In this document: in pieces, positions 35,734 through 45,896 of the stretch
Numbering within the stretch: position 1 is the stretch's first letter
How the letters are laid out: each line of letters opens with the position of its first letter
Made by a program: the position numbers and the translations under genes
The notes under the pieces: model-generated
Database searches by the model: none
Told to the model about the DNA's origin: nothing
What the model saw: only the letters and a program-made list of their open reading frames with translations
Assembly (NCBI RefSeq): GCF_014197145.1
Contig: NZ_JACIEZ010000003.1
Location: 1 to 64,000 of the forward strand
Length of the DNA: 64,000 nt
Direction: 5' to 3'
DNA from: Gellertiella hungarica
GTDB taxonomy: Bacteria > Pseudomonadota > Alphaproteobacteria > Rhizobiales > Rhizobiaceae

Positions 35734-35961
35734 ATGAGTGTTGTCTGGAACGAGAGAACCAAATTGCTGGCCAACGCGCTGGGCCGGGCATCGACGGCTT
35801 GCCTGACTGTCGGGGTGCTGGCGCCGACGGCCAGCGCTCTCTACATGGGCGCAAACGGACCTGCCAATCTGGCGCCTCTGGTCGCCGCCTTCTGCGGATG
35901 GCTATTTTCGGCCCTGGTGTTACACTTGGCTGCGCGCCGCGTGTTGGGGAGATTGTCTTGA
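35734..35961 (+). CDS. Small membrane protein, unknown function
   Basis: A 75-residue protein from ATG 35734 (MSVVWNERTKLL); an in-frame ATG at 35683 gives 92 residues. Two hydrophobic segments (STACLTVGVLAPTASALYM and LAPLVAAFCGWLFSALVLHLA) suggest a hairpin in the inner membrane. The stop overlaps the TTG start of the next small gene. I do not recognise the family. Confidence 0.5.
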   Translation: MSVVWNERTKLLANALGRASTACLTVGVLAPTASALYMGANGPANLAPLVAAFCGWLFSALVLHLAARRVLGRLS

Positions 35962-36083
35962 GCGATGTCGAGCTGTTTGCCTATGTCGTCCTGCCGCTGG
36001 TGATTGCAGCGGGGGGTGGCCTGATTGGCTGGATCTACGGCCGGAACCGCGATCTGGACCGGGATAGCCACCCGGCGGAGTAG
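35958..36083 (+). CDS. 41-residue single-span membrane protein
   Basis: A short frame starting TTG at 35958 and sharing its bases with the preceding stop (TTGA). The peptide MSDVELFAYVVLPLVIAAGG starts the single hydrophobic span and is followed by a charged tail (YGRNRDLDRDSHPAE). The translational coupling and a clean span with a basic/acidic tail argue for a real small protein; no family is recognised. Confidence 0.45.
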   Translation: MSDVELFAYVVLPLVIAAGGGLIGWIYGRNRDLDRDSHPAE

Positions 36084-36160
36084 CCGATCGCCCAAACTTC
36101 ATCTTGCGTCCGAATCGGGTAACCCCTAGATCAGCGGGACTGCGAAATGCGAGGCGCACC

Positions 36161-36544
36161 ATGGCGGATACCCACAACATCTGGCCCACCGAACTGAGGG
36201 TCGCGAAGGACCGGCAGCGGCTGGTGATCACCTTCAACAATGGCAAGGCCTATGATCTCTCGGCCGAGATGCTGCGGGTGCTCTCCCCGTCGGCGGAGGT
36301 GCAGGGCCATGGCCCCGGCCAGCGGGTGACCGTGCCCGGCAAGCGCAACGTCGCCATCCTTTCCATGACCCCGACCGGGAACTATGCCGTGCGCATCGGC
36401 TTCGACGACGGCCACGATACCGGGATCTTCACCTGGTCCTACCTCGCCGAGCTCGGCGAGACCGGAGCGGAGAAGTTTGCCGAATACGAGCGCGAGCTCG
36501 CCGAAAAGGGCATGAGCCGCGTCGTGAGCGAAAAGCCGCGCTGA
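36161..36544 (+). CDS. DUF971 family protein
   Basis: A 127-residue protein equal to the N-terminal domain of gamma-butyrobetaine hydroxylase-like proteins (DUF971). Motifs: WPTELRVAKDRQRLVITF, VQGHGPGQRVTVPGKRNV and YAVRIGFDDGHDTGIFTW. In stand-alone form it has been linked with iron-sulfur cluster assembly in some bacteria; here no such neighbour is seen. The start at 36161 (MADTHNIWP) fits the family; 36104 is an upstream in-frame ATG. Confidence 0.85.
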   Translation: MADTHNIWPTELRVAKDRQRLVITFNNGKAYDLSAEMLRVLSPSAEVQGHGPGQRVTVPGKRNVAILSMTPTGNYAVRIGFDDGHDTGIFTWSYLAELGETGAEKFAEYERELAEKGMSRVVSEKPR

Positions 36545-36591
36545 GAAAACGAGTCCGATCCTGCCGCCATGCGGTTGAAGGGAAAGGACAA

Positions 36592-37059
36592 TCACTCCTC
36601 GTCGCGGATTTCGCGGATGAGCGATGCGGCCACGCTTTCCATGATTTCGGCAAGCTCCTGGCAGCGCTCGATCGGCGTGTGGGAGAGCGTGCGCTCGATC
36701 ACCTCCGTCTGGATCTGCATGGCCTTTTCGGCCAGGCTGCGGCCCTCCTCCGTCAGCGAGAGGCGCAGGACGCGGCGGTCCCGGCTGTCGCCCGAGCGGG
36801 CAATCAGCCCCCTCTTTTCCATCTGCGGCAGCAGCATCGACATGTTCGACCGGCCGACCAGCAGCTTGCGCGCCAGTTCCTGCTGGGTCATGCCCTCGAA
36901 GCGGTAGAGATTGACGAGAATATCCAGGTGCGGCGGCTTGATGTCGAGGTCCGCCAGCGCACGCGTCAGCACCTGCTGCATGAGCTGGCAGGCGCGGCCA
37001 ACGGCGATCCAGCTGCGGAAACGCGGGTGATCCCAGGGCAGGGCTTGATTTTTGTTCAT
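36592..37059 (-). CDS. MarR family transcriptional regulator
   Basis: A 155-residue winged-helix regulator with the MarR pattern: LDILVNLYRFEGMTQQELAR, recognition helix VGRSNMSMLLPQMEKRG, wing SGDSRDRRVLRLSLTEEGR. It is divergent from an alpha/beta hydrolase gene, with only 45 bp between them and a 7-2-7 palindrome in that gap, so it likely represses both genes. The ligand is unknown. Confidence 0.92.
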   Translation of the reverse strand: MNKNQALPWDHPRFRSWIAVGRACQLMQQVLTRALADLDIKPPHLDILVNLYRFEGMTQQELARKLLVGRSNMSMLLPQMEKRGLIARSGDSRDRRVLRLSLTEEGRSLAEKAMQIQTEVIERTLSHTPIERCQELAEIMESVAASLIREIRDEE

Positions 37060-37072
37060 AACTGTACTTTAT

Positions 37073-37088
37073 TGTTCAATGTTGAACA
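37073..37088. promoter_or_regulatory. Palindromic operator between MarR and hydrolase genes
   Basis: TGTTCAA TG TTGAACA is a perfect inverted repeat with two spacer bases, 14 bp ahead of the MarR start and 17 bp ahead of the hydrolase start. Size and position fit a MarR-dimer operator controlling both divergent promoters. No binding data. Confidence 0.7.
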
Positions 37089-37104
37089 TTAGCGGAATCC
37101 CACT

Positions 37105-38010
37105 ATGGCATCCTTTGCGCTCTCCGTCATCCGCCTCGGGCTCCGGCTCGTGTCCACCGTCTCACCCGAACATGGCGGGAGGCTGGCCTACCGTCTTTTC
37201 TGCACCACCGACAGCCGAAAGCCGAAGGGCGCCAAGCAGCGCGAGGCCCATGCGGAAGGCATGCGCCTCTTGTCCGGGGCGAAGGCGACGCGGATGTCCC
37301 TGTCGGACTGTTCGGTGATGGCCCATCGCTTCGACGGCGCGCTGCCTTCGGATGCGCCGCGGGTTCTGGTCGTGCATGGCTGGGGATCGGGCGCCGCCTA
37401 TCTGGCGCCGATGGCGAAGGGGCTGCACGAGGCGGGAAACCGCGTGGTTGCCCTTGATCTGCCCGGTCACGGCCAGTCCAGCGGGCGCATCCTCGACATG
37501 CGCCGCGCGGTGGAGGCCATCCAGGCCGCGGCGCGGGAACATGGGCCCTTCGATGCCATCGTGGCGCATTCCTTCGGCGGAGCGGCGACCATCGCAGCCA
37601 CATCGGGGCTCATTGCCTGCGTGCCGCGCACGCAGGCCGGCCGGCTGGTGATCATCGGTGCCCCGAGCCGTCTCGACTTCATCTTCGGCGGCTTTGCCAG
37701 GATCATGCGGCTCGGTCCGGCGATGCTGGAGCGGGTGGAACGGCAGGCGGAGATCGGCACCGGGCTTCACCCGGCCCGCTTCGACGGGGCAAGGCTGGTG
37801 GCCGCGCTTGGCGTGCCGGCGCTGATCGTCCATGCGCAGGACGACAAGGAAGTGCCGGCGGACAATGCCGCCGCCTATGAGGGGCGCTCGCCGCGCATCC
37901 GCGTGATGTGGGCGAACGGTCTCGGTCATCGGCGCATCGTGCGGGATGCGGGCGTCATTTCCGCCATTGCAGCCTTCATCGCGGAAGGCCGGGTGGCGGA
38001 AGCCGCCTGA
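37105..38010 (+). CDS. Alpha/beta hydrolase
   Basis: A 301-residue alpha/beta hydrolase. Visible elements: oxyanion region VLVVHGWGSGAAYL, the nucleophile elbow AHSFGG (Ser), acid residue in IVHAQDDKEVP and a late His in NGLGHRRIVRD. The first 80 residues are an extension before the hydrolase core. The substrate (ester, lactone or similar) is not evident. Its divergence from a MarR regulator suggests induction by a small aromatic or lipophilic compound. Confidence 0.88.
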   Translation: MASFALSVIRLGLRLVSTVSPEHGGRLAYRLFCTTDSRKPKGAKQREAHAEGMRLLSGAKATRMSLSDCSVMAHRFDGALPSDAPRVLVVHGWGSGAAYLAPMAKGLHEAGNRVVALDLPGHGQSSGRILDMRRAVEAIQAAAREHGPFDAIVAHSFGGAATIAATSGLIACVPRTQAGRLVIIGAPSRLDFIFGGFARIMRLGPAMLERVERQAEIGTGLHPARFDGARLVAALGVPALIVHAQDDKEVPADNAAAYEGRSPRIRVMWANGLGHRRIVRDAGVISAIAAFIAEGRVAEAA

Positions 38011-38020
38011 ACCGGCGCAT

Positions 38021-38053
38021 GAAAAAAGGGCGCCAGCCTTTCGGCGGCGCCCT
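38021..38053 (-). terminator. Rho-independent terminator of the diguanylate cyclase gene
   Basis: On the minus strand, stem AGGGCGCC / GGCGCCCT followed by TTTTTTC, 27 bp after the stop of the GGDEF gene. The hairpin could also serve the hydrolase gene on the other strand, but that side lacks a T run. Confidence 0.8.
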
Positions 38054-38079
38054 CCGGTCCCGTCCCGGTCCGACGGGTC

Positions 38080-39147
38080 CTATTTCTTGTAGATCAGCCA
38101 GCCCTTCTGGAATTCCTTGCGCATCCCGTCCTCGAAGGGAACGGTGCGATTGCGCCCGGCATTCTTGGCGCAGTAAAGCGCGATGTCGGTCTTGCTGTAG
38201 AGGTCGCTCGGATCCTCCGCCGCATCGGCCATGCAGACGCCCAGCGAAATGGTGATCGGGCCGTAATTCACCCCGGTCTTGGAGTTCTTGAAGGGCGTCT
38301 GCTCCAGGCTGCGGCGCACGCGCTCGCAGATCTGCAGCACTTCGTCCAGCGTGTTTCCTTCGAGGATGAAGGCGAATTCCTCGCCGCCGGTGCGGGCGAC
38401 GAAGACGTCCTTGCGCAGATTGGCGCGGATGACGGTCGCGACAGTCGCGAGGATCTTGTCTCCGACCGGGTGGCCGTAGGTATCGTTGACCTTCTTGAAA
38501 TGGTCGATGTCCGCAATGACAAGGGCGGTGATGGCGGTGCTCATCGAGTTGTCATAGACGGTCGCCAGCTTGTCGTCGAAGGCGCGGCGGTTGGAAAGGC
38601 GCGTCAGCGAGTCGGTGTTGGCGATGCGCTTGTACTCGTCGAGTTCCTGCCGGACGAGTTCCATCTCGCGGGACTTCAGCGACAGGCTTTCGGTCGTCTG
38701 CGCGCCCTTGGCCATGGTGGCGCCGGTGGCATCGGACAGAAGCGTGATGGCGTTGCGAAGGATGTCCGCGCTGCTGGCGTTCTTGCTGTTGATCCGGTTG
38801 TAGGTCTCGCCGAGCAGACGGTTGTAGCTTTCCAGCGAGTTCTGCTCCTGGCGCAGCATGCGCAGCAGGCCATCCAGCTCGGTCAGCAGCCGGGTATGGG
38901 CTTCGTCGACCACGGTGTGCTGGTGGCGGTTGAAATACTTGATGCCGATCGCATCGAGTTCTTCCTGGGTCGCCTTCTTGCCAAGAGCCGCGACCTCGCG
39001 GGTCAGTGCGGGGTTCGAACCGAGATAGGCTTCGTAGAAGAGTTCGTAGTTGCGCGGGATCGGTGAGACGCCCATGGTGCGCATGGCATAGGTGATCTGC
39101 CCGGCGATATCGGGAATCTGTGCCTTGAGGGCGTGCGCCGCTTCCAT
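38080..39147 (-). CDS. Diguanylate cyclase with N-terminal helical domain
   Basis: A 355-residue soluble protein. Residues about 1-170 are helical with no membrane segment; residues about 180-345 are a GGDEF domain: TDSLTRLSNRRAFDD, ADIDHFKKVNDTYGH, active site GGEEF. It should make cyclic di-GMP from two GTP. At the place of the inhibitory RxxD site the sequence is RKDV, so product inhibition may be absent. The N-terminal half resembles that of other rhizobial GGDEF proteins, with no named sensor domain. The upstream 200 bp are AT-rich. Confidence 0.92.
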   Translation of the reverse strand: MEAAHALKAQIPDIAGQITYAMRTMGVSPIPRNYELFYEAYLGSNPALTREVAALGKKATQEELDAIGIKYFNRHQHTVVDEAHTRLLTELDGLLRMLRQEQNSLESYNRLLGETYNRINSKNASSADILRNAITLLSDATGATMAKGAQTTESLSLKSREMELVRQELDEYKRIANTDSLTRLSNRRAFDDKLATVYDNSMSTAITALVIADIDHFKKVNDTYGHPVGDKILATVATVIRANLRKDVFVARTGGEEFAFILEGNTLDEVLQICERVRRSLEQTPFKNSKTGVNYGPITISLGVCMADAAEDPSDLYSKTDIALYCAKNAGRNRTVPFEDGMRKEFQKGWLIYKK

Positions 39148-39311
39148 GGCAGTTGTCTCCGGATCTTCTGTTCCCTTGTTCCGGTCGGTAATAGCGCAGA
39201 TCCGTTATAATTTGATTAAAAAGTGAGTTATCACTAATAACTTTTATGGATGACTTCTATTAGGTCCCGGTGCTCAAGCTGTTGATTTCTCAGGCATGAG
39301 ACGAAAGTCGA

Positions 39312-39338
39312 AGGCAAGGCCAGAGGCCTTGCCTTTTG
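39312..39338 (-). terminator. Hairpin downstream of class I fumarase gene
   Basis: AAGGCAAGGC CAGAG GCCTTGCCTT forms a strong 10-bp stem 34 bp after the fumarase stop. On the minus strand only a weak T tract follows, so it may end transcription poorly or mainly protect the 3' end. Confidence 0.5.
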
Positions 39339-39371
39339 TCAAATATCAGGGGTTTTCAAGGGCTTTCTGAA

Positions 39372-40979
<1,608 letters not shown>

Positions 40980-41176
40980 GTCTGGGGCCCTTTGTGCCGT
41001 AGGAAGCGTCGAGGCGGCCAATGCCACGCGGGCATTGCGTCAGCGTTGCTCTATTCGGCAGGGGGGCAATTTGCAATCCGCCGGAAGTCGGAAGGGTGCA
41101 CGACCGGTTGACGCAGGGCCGCCGCCTTGATCGAAATCCCGATTGTGCTACTTTCGTTGCACATTAGGAGATTGCG

Positions 41177-41443
41177 ATGGGTGTGACGACAAGAATCCGG
41201 CGGCAGGGCGGAGCCGCAATCATGACCATACCGCCAGCCATCCTGAAGCTGATGGGGGCTGAGGTGGGGGGAGAGCTCGTGCTCGCGGTCAGGGACGGCA
41301 CGCTGGTGGCGAGCCCCGTGAAGGCAGAGCACAGGCGTTACTCCCTCGCGGAGCTGCTTGAAGGCTCGGAGGACCTGGACGGGTTGAGCCGCGAGATCGA
41401 TGGTTTCGGGGATGGCGAGGCCATGGGCAAAGAAGTGCTTTGA
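41177..41443 (+). CDS. MazE-type antitoxin
   Basis: An 88-residue protein with an AbrB/SpoVT-type N-terminal DNA-binding fold (TTRIRRQGGAAIMTIPPAIL, GGELVLAVRDGTLVASPV) and an acidic C-terminal tail (SEDLDGLSREIDGFGDGE) for toxin neutralisation. It is preceded by an AGGAG ribosome-binding sequence. The stop TGA shares a base with the ATG of the mazF-like gene, a typical coupled antitoxin-toxin pair. Confidence 0.85.
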   Translation: MGVTTRIRRQGGAAIMTIPPAILKLMGAEVGGELVLAVRDGTLVASPVKAEHRRYSLAELLEGSEDLDGLSREIDGFGDGEAMGKEVL

Positions 41444-41802
41444 TGGTGCGCAATCCCGTACCGCAGCGCGGCGATGTCTATCTCGTGGATCTCAATCCGG
41501 TGGTGGGAAACGAACTGCGCGATCCGCATCGCTGCGTGATTATCACGCCGCGGGAAATCAATGCGCTGGGTCTTTGCCTCGTGGCACCGGTCACGACGGG
41601 CGGGCTGCATGCCCGTCGGGTGGGCCTCGCCGTTGCCGTCACGGGCCACGATACCACTGGCATGATCCTCTGCAACCAGCTGCGCACGCTGGATATCCTC
41701 GCCCGGGTGCAACAGAAGCGTGCGCGCTATATCGAAACGATCGATTCCTTGATCATGGATGAGGTCGTGGCGCGGGTCGCCAGCATGATTGATCCGCGAT
41801 GA
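41443..41802 (+). CDS. MazF/PemK-type endoribonuclease toxin
   Basis: A 119-residue toxin of the MazF/PemK/CcdB fold. Motifs: PQRGDVYLVDLNPVVGNEL, RDPHRCVIITPREIN and TGMILCNQLRTLD, with the conserved Arg/Thr residues that place it in the RNase group. It would cleave mRNA when released from MazE. It lies intact between the two fumarase genes. The ATG at 41443 is better than the TTG one codon earlier. Confidence 0.9.
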   Translation: MVRNPVPQRGDVYLVDLNPVVGNELRDPHRCVIITPREINALGLCLVAPVTTGGLHARRVGLAVAVTGHDTTGMILCNQLRTLDILARVQQKRARYIETIDSLIMDEVVARVASMIDPR

Positions 41803-41806
41803 CCCC

Positions 41807-43198
41807 TTACTCCCCGATCATCAGCTCGGGGCGCACGACGCGGTCGAAATCCTCTGCCGAGACGAGGCCCGATTTCAGCGCCTCCTCGCGCAGCGTGGTG
41901 CCGTTGCGGTGGGCGGCCTTGGCGATCCGGGCGGCGTTGTCGTAGCCGATCACCGGCTGCAGCGCGGTGACCAGCATGAGGGAGCGTTCCATGGCGGCGC
42001 GAATATTGTCCTCCCGCGCTTCCAGCCCGTTGACGCAATGATCGATGAAGGAAATCGCCGCATCGGCGATCAGGTCCGCCGACTGCAGGAAGTTGTAGGC
42101 AATCACGGGCTTGAAGACATTGAGCTCGAAGTGCCCCTGGCTGGCGGCGAAGGTGATGGCGGCATGGTTTCCGAAGATCTGGACCGCAACCTGGGTGAGC
42201 GCCTCCGCCTGCGTCGGGTTGACCTTTCCGGGCATGATCGAGGAGCCCGGCTCGTTTTCCGGAAGCGCAAGTTCGCCAAGGCCGGAGCGCGGACCGGAGC
42301 CGAGAAAGCGGATGTCGTTGGCGATCTTGAAGAGCGCCGTCGCGGCGGCATTCAGCCCGCCATGGGCGAAGACGAGCGCTTCGTGCCCGGCAAGGGCGGC
42401 AAACTTGTTCGGTGCGGAAACGAAGGGCAGGGCGGTGAGCGTGGCGATCTCGTGGGCGATCCGTTCGGCAAAACCCTTCGGCGCATTCAGCCCGGTGCCG
42501 ACGGCCGTGCCGCCCTGGGCGAGCTGGTAGAGCCCGTCCATGGAGCGCTCGATCTGGGCGATGGAAAGGGCCAGCTGCGCGGCATAGCCCGAAAATTCCT
42601 GCCCCAGCGTCATCGGCGTCGCATCCTGCGTGTGCGTGCGGCCGATCTTGATGATGCCGGCGAAGGCGCGGGCCTTCTCCTCCAGCGCCCGATGCAGGTA
42701 TCGCAGCGCCGGCAGCACCTTCTGCTTCAGCGACAAGGCGGCGGCGATGTGCATCGCCGTCGGAAAGCTGTCGTTGGAGGACTGGCTCATGTTGACGTGA
42801 TCGTTCGGGTGGACCGGGCTCTTGGAGCCGATGACGCCGCCCAGAATCTCGATGGCGCGGTTCCCGATGACCTCGTTGACGTTCATGTTCGTCTGGGTGC
42901 CGGACCCGGTCTGCCAGACGGGCAGGGGGAAATGCCCGGAGAGCTTGCCCTCGATGACCTCCAGCGCGGCCTGTTCGATGGCGCGGGCCAGGGTGGTGTC
43001 GAGCTTGCCGAGTGCGGCATTGGTGCGGGCGGCAGCGAGCTTCACCATGGCCAGCCCGTCGATCAGCGCGCGCGGCTGCTTTTCCGAACCGATCCGGAAA
43101 TTGCCGAAGGCCCTCTCGGTCTGCGCGCCCCAGTAGCGGTCGGACGCGACCTCGATGGGGCCGAATGTATCGCTTTCGGTGCGGGTGGCGTCGGACAT
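41807..43198 (-). CDS. fumC: Fumarate hydratase class II
   Basis: A 463-residue, iron-free homotetrameric fumarase. Family motifs: [33 protein letters not shown], the signature [16 protein letters not shown] and GTAVGTGLN. The start at 43198 ([10 protein letters not shown]) is preferred; the frame extends without conservation to 43333. It converges with mazF (4 bp apart). It complements the class I enzyme, which is sensitive to oxidants. Confidence 0.96.
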   Translation of the reverse strand: MSDATRTESDTFGPIEVASDRYWGAQTERAFGNFRIGSEKQPRALIDGLAMVKLAAARTNAALGKLDTTLARAIEQAALEVIEGKLSGHFPLPVWQTGSGTQTNMNVNEVIGNRAIEILGGVIGSKSPVHPNDHVNMSQSSNDSFPTAMHIAAALSLKQKVLPALRYLHRALEEKARAFAGIIKIGRTHTQDATPMTLGQEFSGYAAQLALSIAQIERSMDGLYQLAQGGTAVGTGLNAPKGFAERIAHEIATLTALPFVSAPNKFAALAGHEALVFAHGGLNAAATALFKIANDIRFLGSGPRSGLGELALPENEPGSSIMPGKVNPTQAEALTQVAVQIFGNHAAITFAASQGHFELNVFKPVIAYNFLQSADLIADAAISFIDHCVNGLEAREDNIRAAMERSLMLVTALQPVIGYDNAARIAKAAHRNGTTLREEALKSGLVSAEDFDRVVRPELMIGE

Positions 43199-43607
43199 GA
43201 TCTCTCCCTCGCGGTGATGTTTGCCTGCGGTGCAGGGCCAGTATGGGGGACCGGCTGAGCCTCGCGATATTCTTCTATTTGGGGTGGTGGCCGCCGAACG
43301 GAAACCCCTTTTTCCCCGTGGCTTTTTGGCCACGAGCGGTAAAATTCGCGAGAGCGGCGATTTTCCGCCTGCGACGCGCGATCTTCCCTCCGGAAAGCAG
43401 GAAAAAATTAACCAGTTATTTCATAAGTTTGTAAAGGATATCCGGCAGAACCGGCGCCTTGGCGCGCCTGCGTGGCCGGATCGTCGAATGAACGCGCCGT
43501 GGCGGGCCTTTCTTTTCTTCACTGTTCCGATCGGATAAATTTCCGACACAAGGAAGAGCGGAGCCGCCAGGCTGAAGCTGGTCGCCGGACCGCGGGGTTG
43601 TGAGAAC
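43199..43607. other. Divergent intergenic region fumC / L,D-transpeptidase
   Basis: About 410 bp without a supported gene. An AT-rich patch (AAAAAATTAACCAGTTATTTC) at about 43403-43425 may hold promoter elements. I see no convincing inverted repeat or known regulatory motif. Confidence 0.5.
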
Positions 43608-45515
43608 ATGAAGTCTATGAAATTGGCGGGAGCTCTGGTGGTGGCGCTCTCTTCCGGAGTGGTTCTGGCGGGTGCGGGGCAGGCGAATGCCGGGACGCTC
43701 CTCGATTTCTTCTTTCCGAAGAAGCCCCGATCCCAGACGCTGATCGAGCAGCAGGAACCGATGCCGGGCGTGCGCGAGCAGCCCGTGCCGGGCACGGTGG
43801 CAGGCACCCGCTCCGCCGGTTTTGCCGACAACGACCCGTTGCCGCGCGTGAAGGCGCCGAGCTACTACACCTACAAGGCCGAGCCGATGCGCCTCGTCGC
43901 GTCGTCGCGGTTTGCCGATCCCGTGGTCACCAGCGCCGTGAGCGCCAGCGATGCGCCGCAGGCGGGAATCGATGCCGCTACCGATCCGCGCCATTTCCTC
44001 GTCGAGGCGCAGGTGAAGGCAACGGATTCGGTCGCCAAGGCGCTCGAGGCCCATTACGCCGCCGGCAAGCCGCTGCTGTGGGTTTCCGGCAGCATGATGA
44101 ACGACCGCGCCCGCTCCGTTCTGCGCGTGCTCGAACGGGCCGACGAAGTGGGTCTCGATCCTGCGGATTACGATGTCGCGGTTCCGCCGCTCAATTTCGA
44201 TTCTGCCGATGCGGCGGGACGCAACAAGGCGCTGATGCAGTTCGAGCTGACGCTGTCGGCAAAGGTGCTCGCCTATGTGCAGGACGCGGTGCGCGGCCGC
44301 ATCGATCCGAACAAGCTCAGCGGCTACCACGATTTCAAGCGCAAGGATGTCGATCTCGATTCCGCGCTGAAGCTGATTGCCATGTCGCCCAATCCGGGTG
44401 CCTATCTGGAGAGCCGCAATCCGTCGAACCCGCAGTTCGAGGCGCTCAAGGCGGAGCTTGCCCGTCTGAAGGCCGAGGAAACCGGCGCCGACAAGCCGAT
44501 CATCATCAATCTCCAGTCCTCGCTGAAGCCCGGCATGTCCAGCCCGGAGGTGGCCAACATCGTCGCCGCGCTCCAGCGGCACGGCTCGGAAGGCCTGAAG
44601 GCCCGCCACGCGGCCACCTTCGCCTCCTACACGGGCACGCCGGACTATACGCCTGAACTCGTTGCGCTCGTCGAGGATTATCAGAAGGAAGCCGGGCTCA
44701 AGCCGGACGGCATCGTCGGCAAGGCGACCGCCGGACGCATGATGGGGGTTTCCAACGAGGCCAAGATCGACAAGCTGGTCGTGGCGATGGAGCAGCTGCG
44801 CTGGCTGCCCAAGGATCTCGGCTCGCGCTACGTCTTCATCAACCAGCCGGCCTTCATGGCCTATTATCACAACGACAACCGCGAGCAGTTCTCCATGCGC
44901 GTGGTGGTCGGCGGCCCGCACACGCAGACCTATTTCTTCAACGACGAGATCGAGACGGTCGAGCTTCATCCCTACTGGGGCGTTCCGGCCTCCATCATCG
45001 TCAACGAGATGCTGCCGAAGCTGCGCCAGGACCCCTACTATCTGGACCGCCTCGGCTACGAGGTGACCTATGCCGGCTCCAAGGTTTCCTCGGCCGACAT
45101 CAACTGGTCGGATACCAAGAAGGTCGGCGTGCGCCAGCCTCCGGGCAGCGACAACGCGCTGGGCGAGCTGAAGATCCTCTTCCCCAACACCCATTCCATC
45201 TACATGCACGACACGCCCTCGAAGAGCTTCTTCAAGCGTGACATGCGCGCCCTCAGCCACGGCTGCATCCGCCTCGCCGAACCGCGCGTCATGGCGGCCG
45301 CCGTGCTCGGCACCACGGTGGAAGACATCGGCAAGCGTCTCTCCCAGCCGGGCAACAAGGCAATCTCCGTACCCCAGAAGGTGCCGGTCTACGTCTCCTA
45401 CTTCACCGCCTGGCCGGACAAGGACGGCGTGGTGCGGTACTACGACGACGTCTACCAGCGCGACGACTACACCCGCAAAGCCTTCGCCACCACCACCAGG
45501 GCCCGCGGCGCCTGA
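43608..45515 (+). CDS. L,D-transpeptidase, YcbB-like
   Basis: A 635-residue periplasmic enzyme that makes 3-3 peptidoglycan crosslinks or attaches proteins. It has a Sec signal (LAGALVVALSSGVVLAGAGQ, cut near ANA), an N-terminal scaffold domain (residues about 120-300), a peptidoglycan-binding repeat (LVALVEDYQKEAGLKPDGIV) and a YkuD catalytic domain with HDTPSKSFF and SHGCIRL, catalytic Cys553. The domain order is that of the large YcbB/LdtD group. Rhizobia rely strongly on L,D-crosslinks for polar growth. A strong terminator follows. Confidence 0.93.
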   Translation: MKSMKLAGALVVALSSGVVLAGAGQANAGTLLDFFFPKKPRSQTLIEQQEPMPGVREQPVPGTVAGTRSAGFADNDPLPRVKAPSYYTYKAEPMRLVASSRFADPVVTSAVSASDAPQAGIDAATDPRHFLVEAQVKATDSVAKALEAHYAAGKPLLWVSGSMMNDRARSVLRVLERADEVGLDPADYDVAVPPLNFDSADAAGRNKALMQFELTLSAKVLAYVQDAVRGRIDPNKLSGYHDFKRKDVDLDSALKLIAMSPNPGAYLESRNPSNPQFEALKAELARLKAEETGADKPIIINLQSSLKPGMSSPEVANIVAALQRHGSEGLKARHAATFASYTGTPDYTPELVALVEDYQKEAGLKPDGIVGKATAGRMMGVSNEAKIDKLVVAMEQLRWLPKDLGSRYVFINQPAFMAYYHNDNREQFSMRVVVGGPHTQTYFFNDEIETVELHPYWGVPASIIVNEMLPKLRQDPYYLDRLGYEVTYAGSKVSSADINWSDTKKVGVRQPPGSDNALGELKILFPNTHSIYMHDTPSKSFFKRDMRALSHGCIRLAEPRVMAAAVLGTTVEDIGKRLSQPGNKAISVPQKVPVYVSYFTAWPDKDGVVRYYDDVYQRDDYTRKAFATTTRARGA

Positions 45516-45522
45516 TAGCACC

Positions 45523-45546
45523 AGCCCCGCTTCGGCGGGGCTTTTT
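45523..45546 (+). terminator. Rho-independent terminator after L,D-transpeptidase
   Basis: AGCCCCGC TTCG GCGGGGCT with a stable TTCG loop, followed by five T; 8 bp after the stop codon. Confidence 0.92.
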
Positions 45547-45603
45547 CATGGGACGTGGCCTTGGGGTGGGGTAGGGTGTGCACCATGTCGCGTTTGACGT
45601 TGT

Positions 45604-45788
45604 GCACCCCCCTCTGTCCCTGCCGGGACATCTCCCCCTCAAGGGGGGAGATCGACTTTGTTGTTTTTGATTTCCCCAGACAATAAACGTCTCATCCGCA
45701 GAAACGGTGGCTGGGGACTTCCAAGATAAAGTCATCCCGATCTCCCCCCTTGAGGGGGAGATGCCCCGGCAGGGGCAGAGGGGGGTGC
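45604..45788 (+). repeat. Composite MITE-like element, copy 4
   Basis: The cleanest copy: left arm 45604-45653 and right arm 45739-45788, each 50 bp, are reverse complements with a few differences. The core 45654-45738 matches the other copies (TTTCCCCAGACAAT, CGTCTCATCC, GAAACGGTGGC). Total 185 bp. No target-site duplication is obvious because the flank carries further half-copies of the GCACCCC end on the right (to about 45870). Confidence 0.75.
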
Positions 45789-45896
45789 AGCACGGCAAAC
45801 ACAAAGCCCTGCCGGCAGAGGGGGGTGCAGCACGGCAAACACAAAGCCCTGCCGTCAGAGGGGGTGCCGCACGGCCACCTCCTCGCCGGTGCAACG
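45789..45896. repeat. Partial repeat units next to composite element 4
   Basis: The segment GCACGGCAAACACAAAGCCC occurs twice in tandem with CAGAGGGG pieces, and then a shorter third piece before gph. It looks like decayed or partial arms of the same repeat family. No coding potential. Confidence 0.65.

Noticed and set aside
39005-39025. tRNA-like GGTTCGAACC word
   Set aside because: It lies inside the diguanylate cyclase coding region and no cloverleaf can be built around it.
41789-43258. 489-residue frame opposite fumC
   Set aside because: FumC signature motifs on the minus strand make this a shadow frame.
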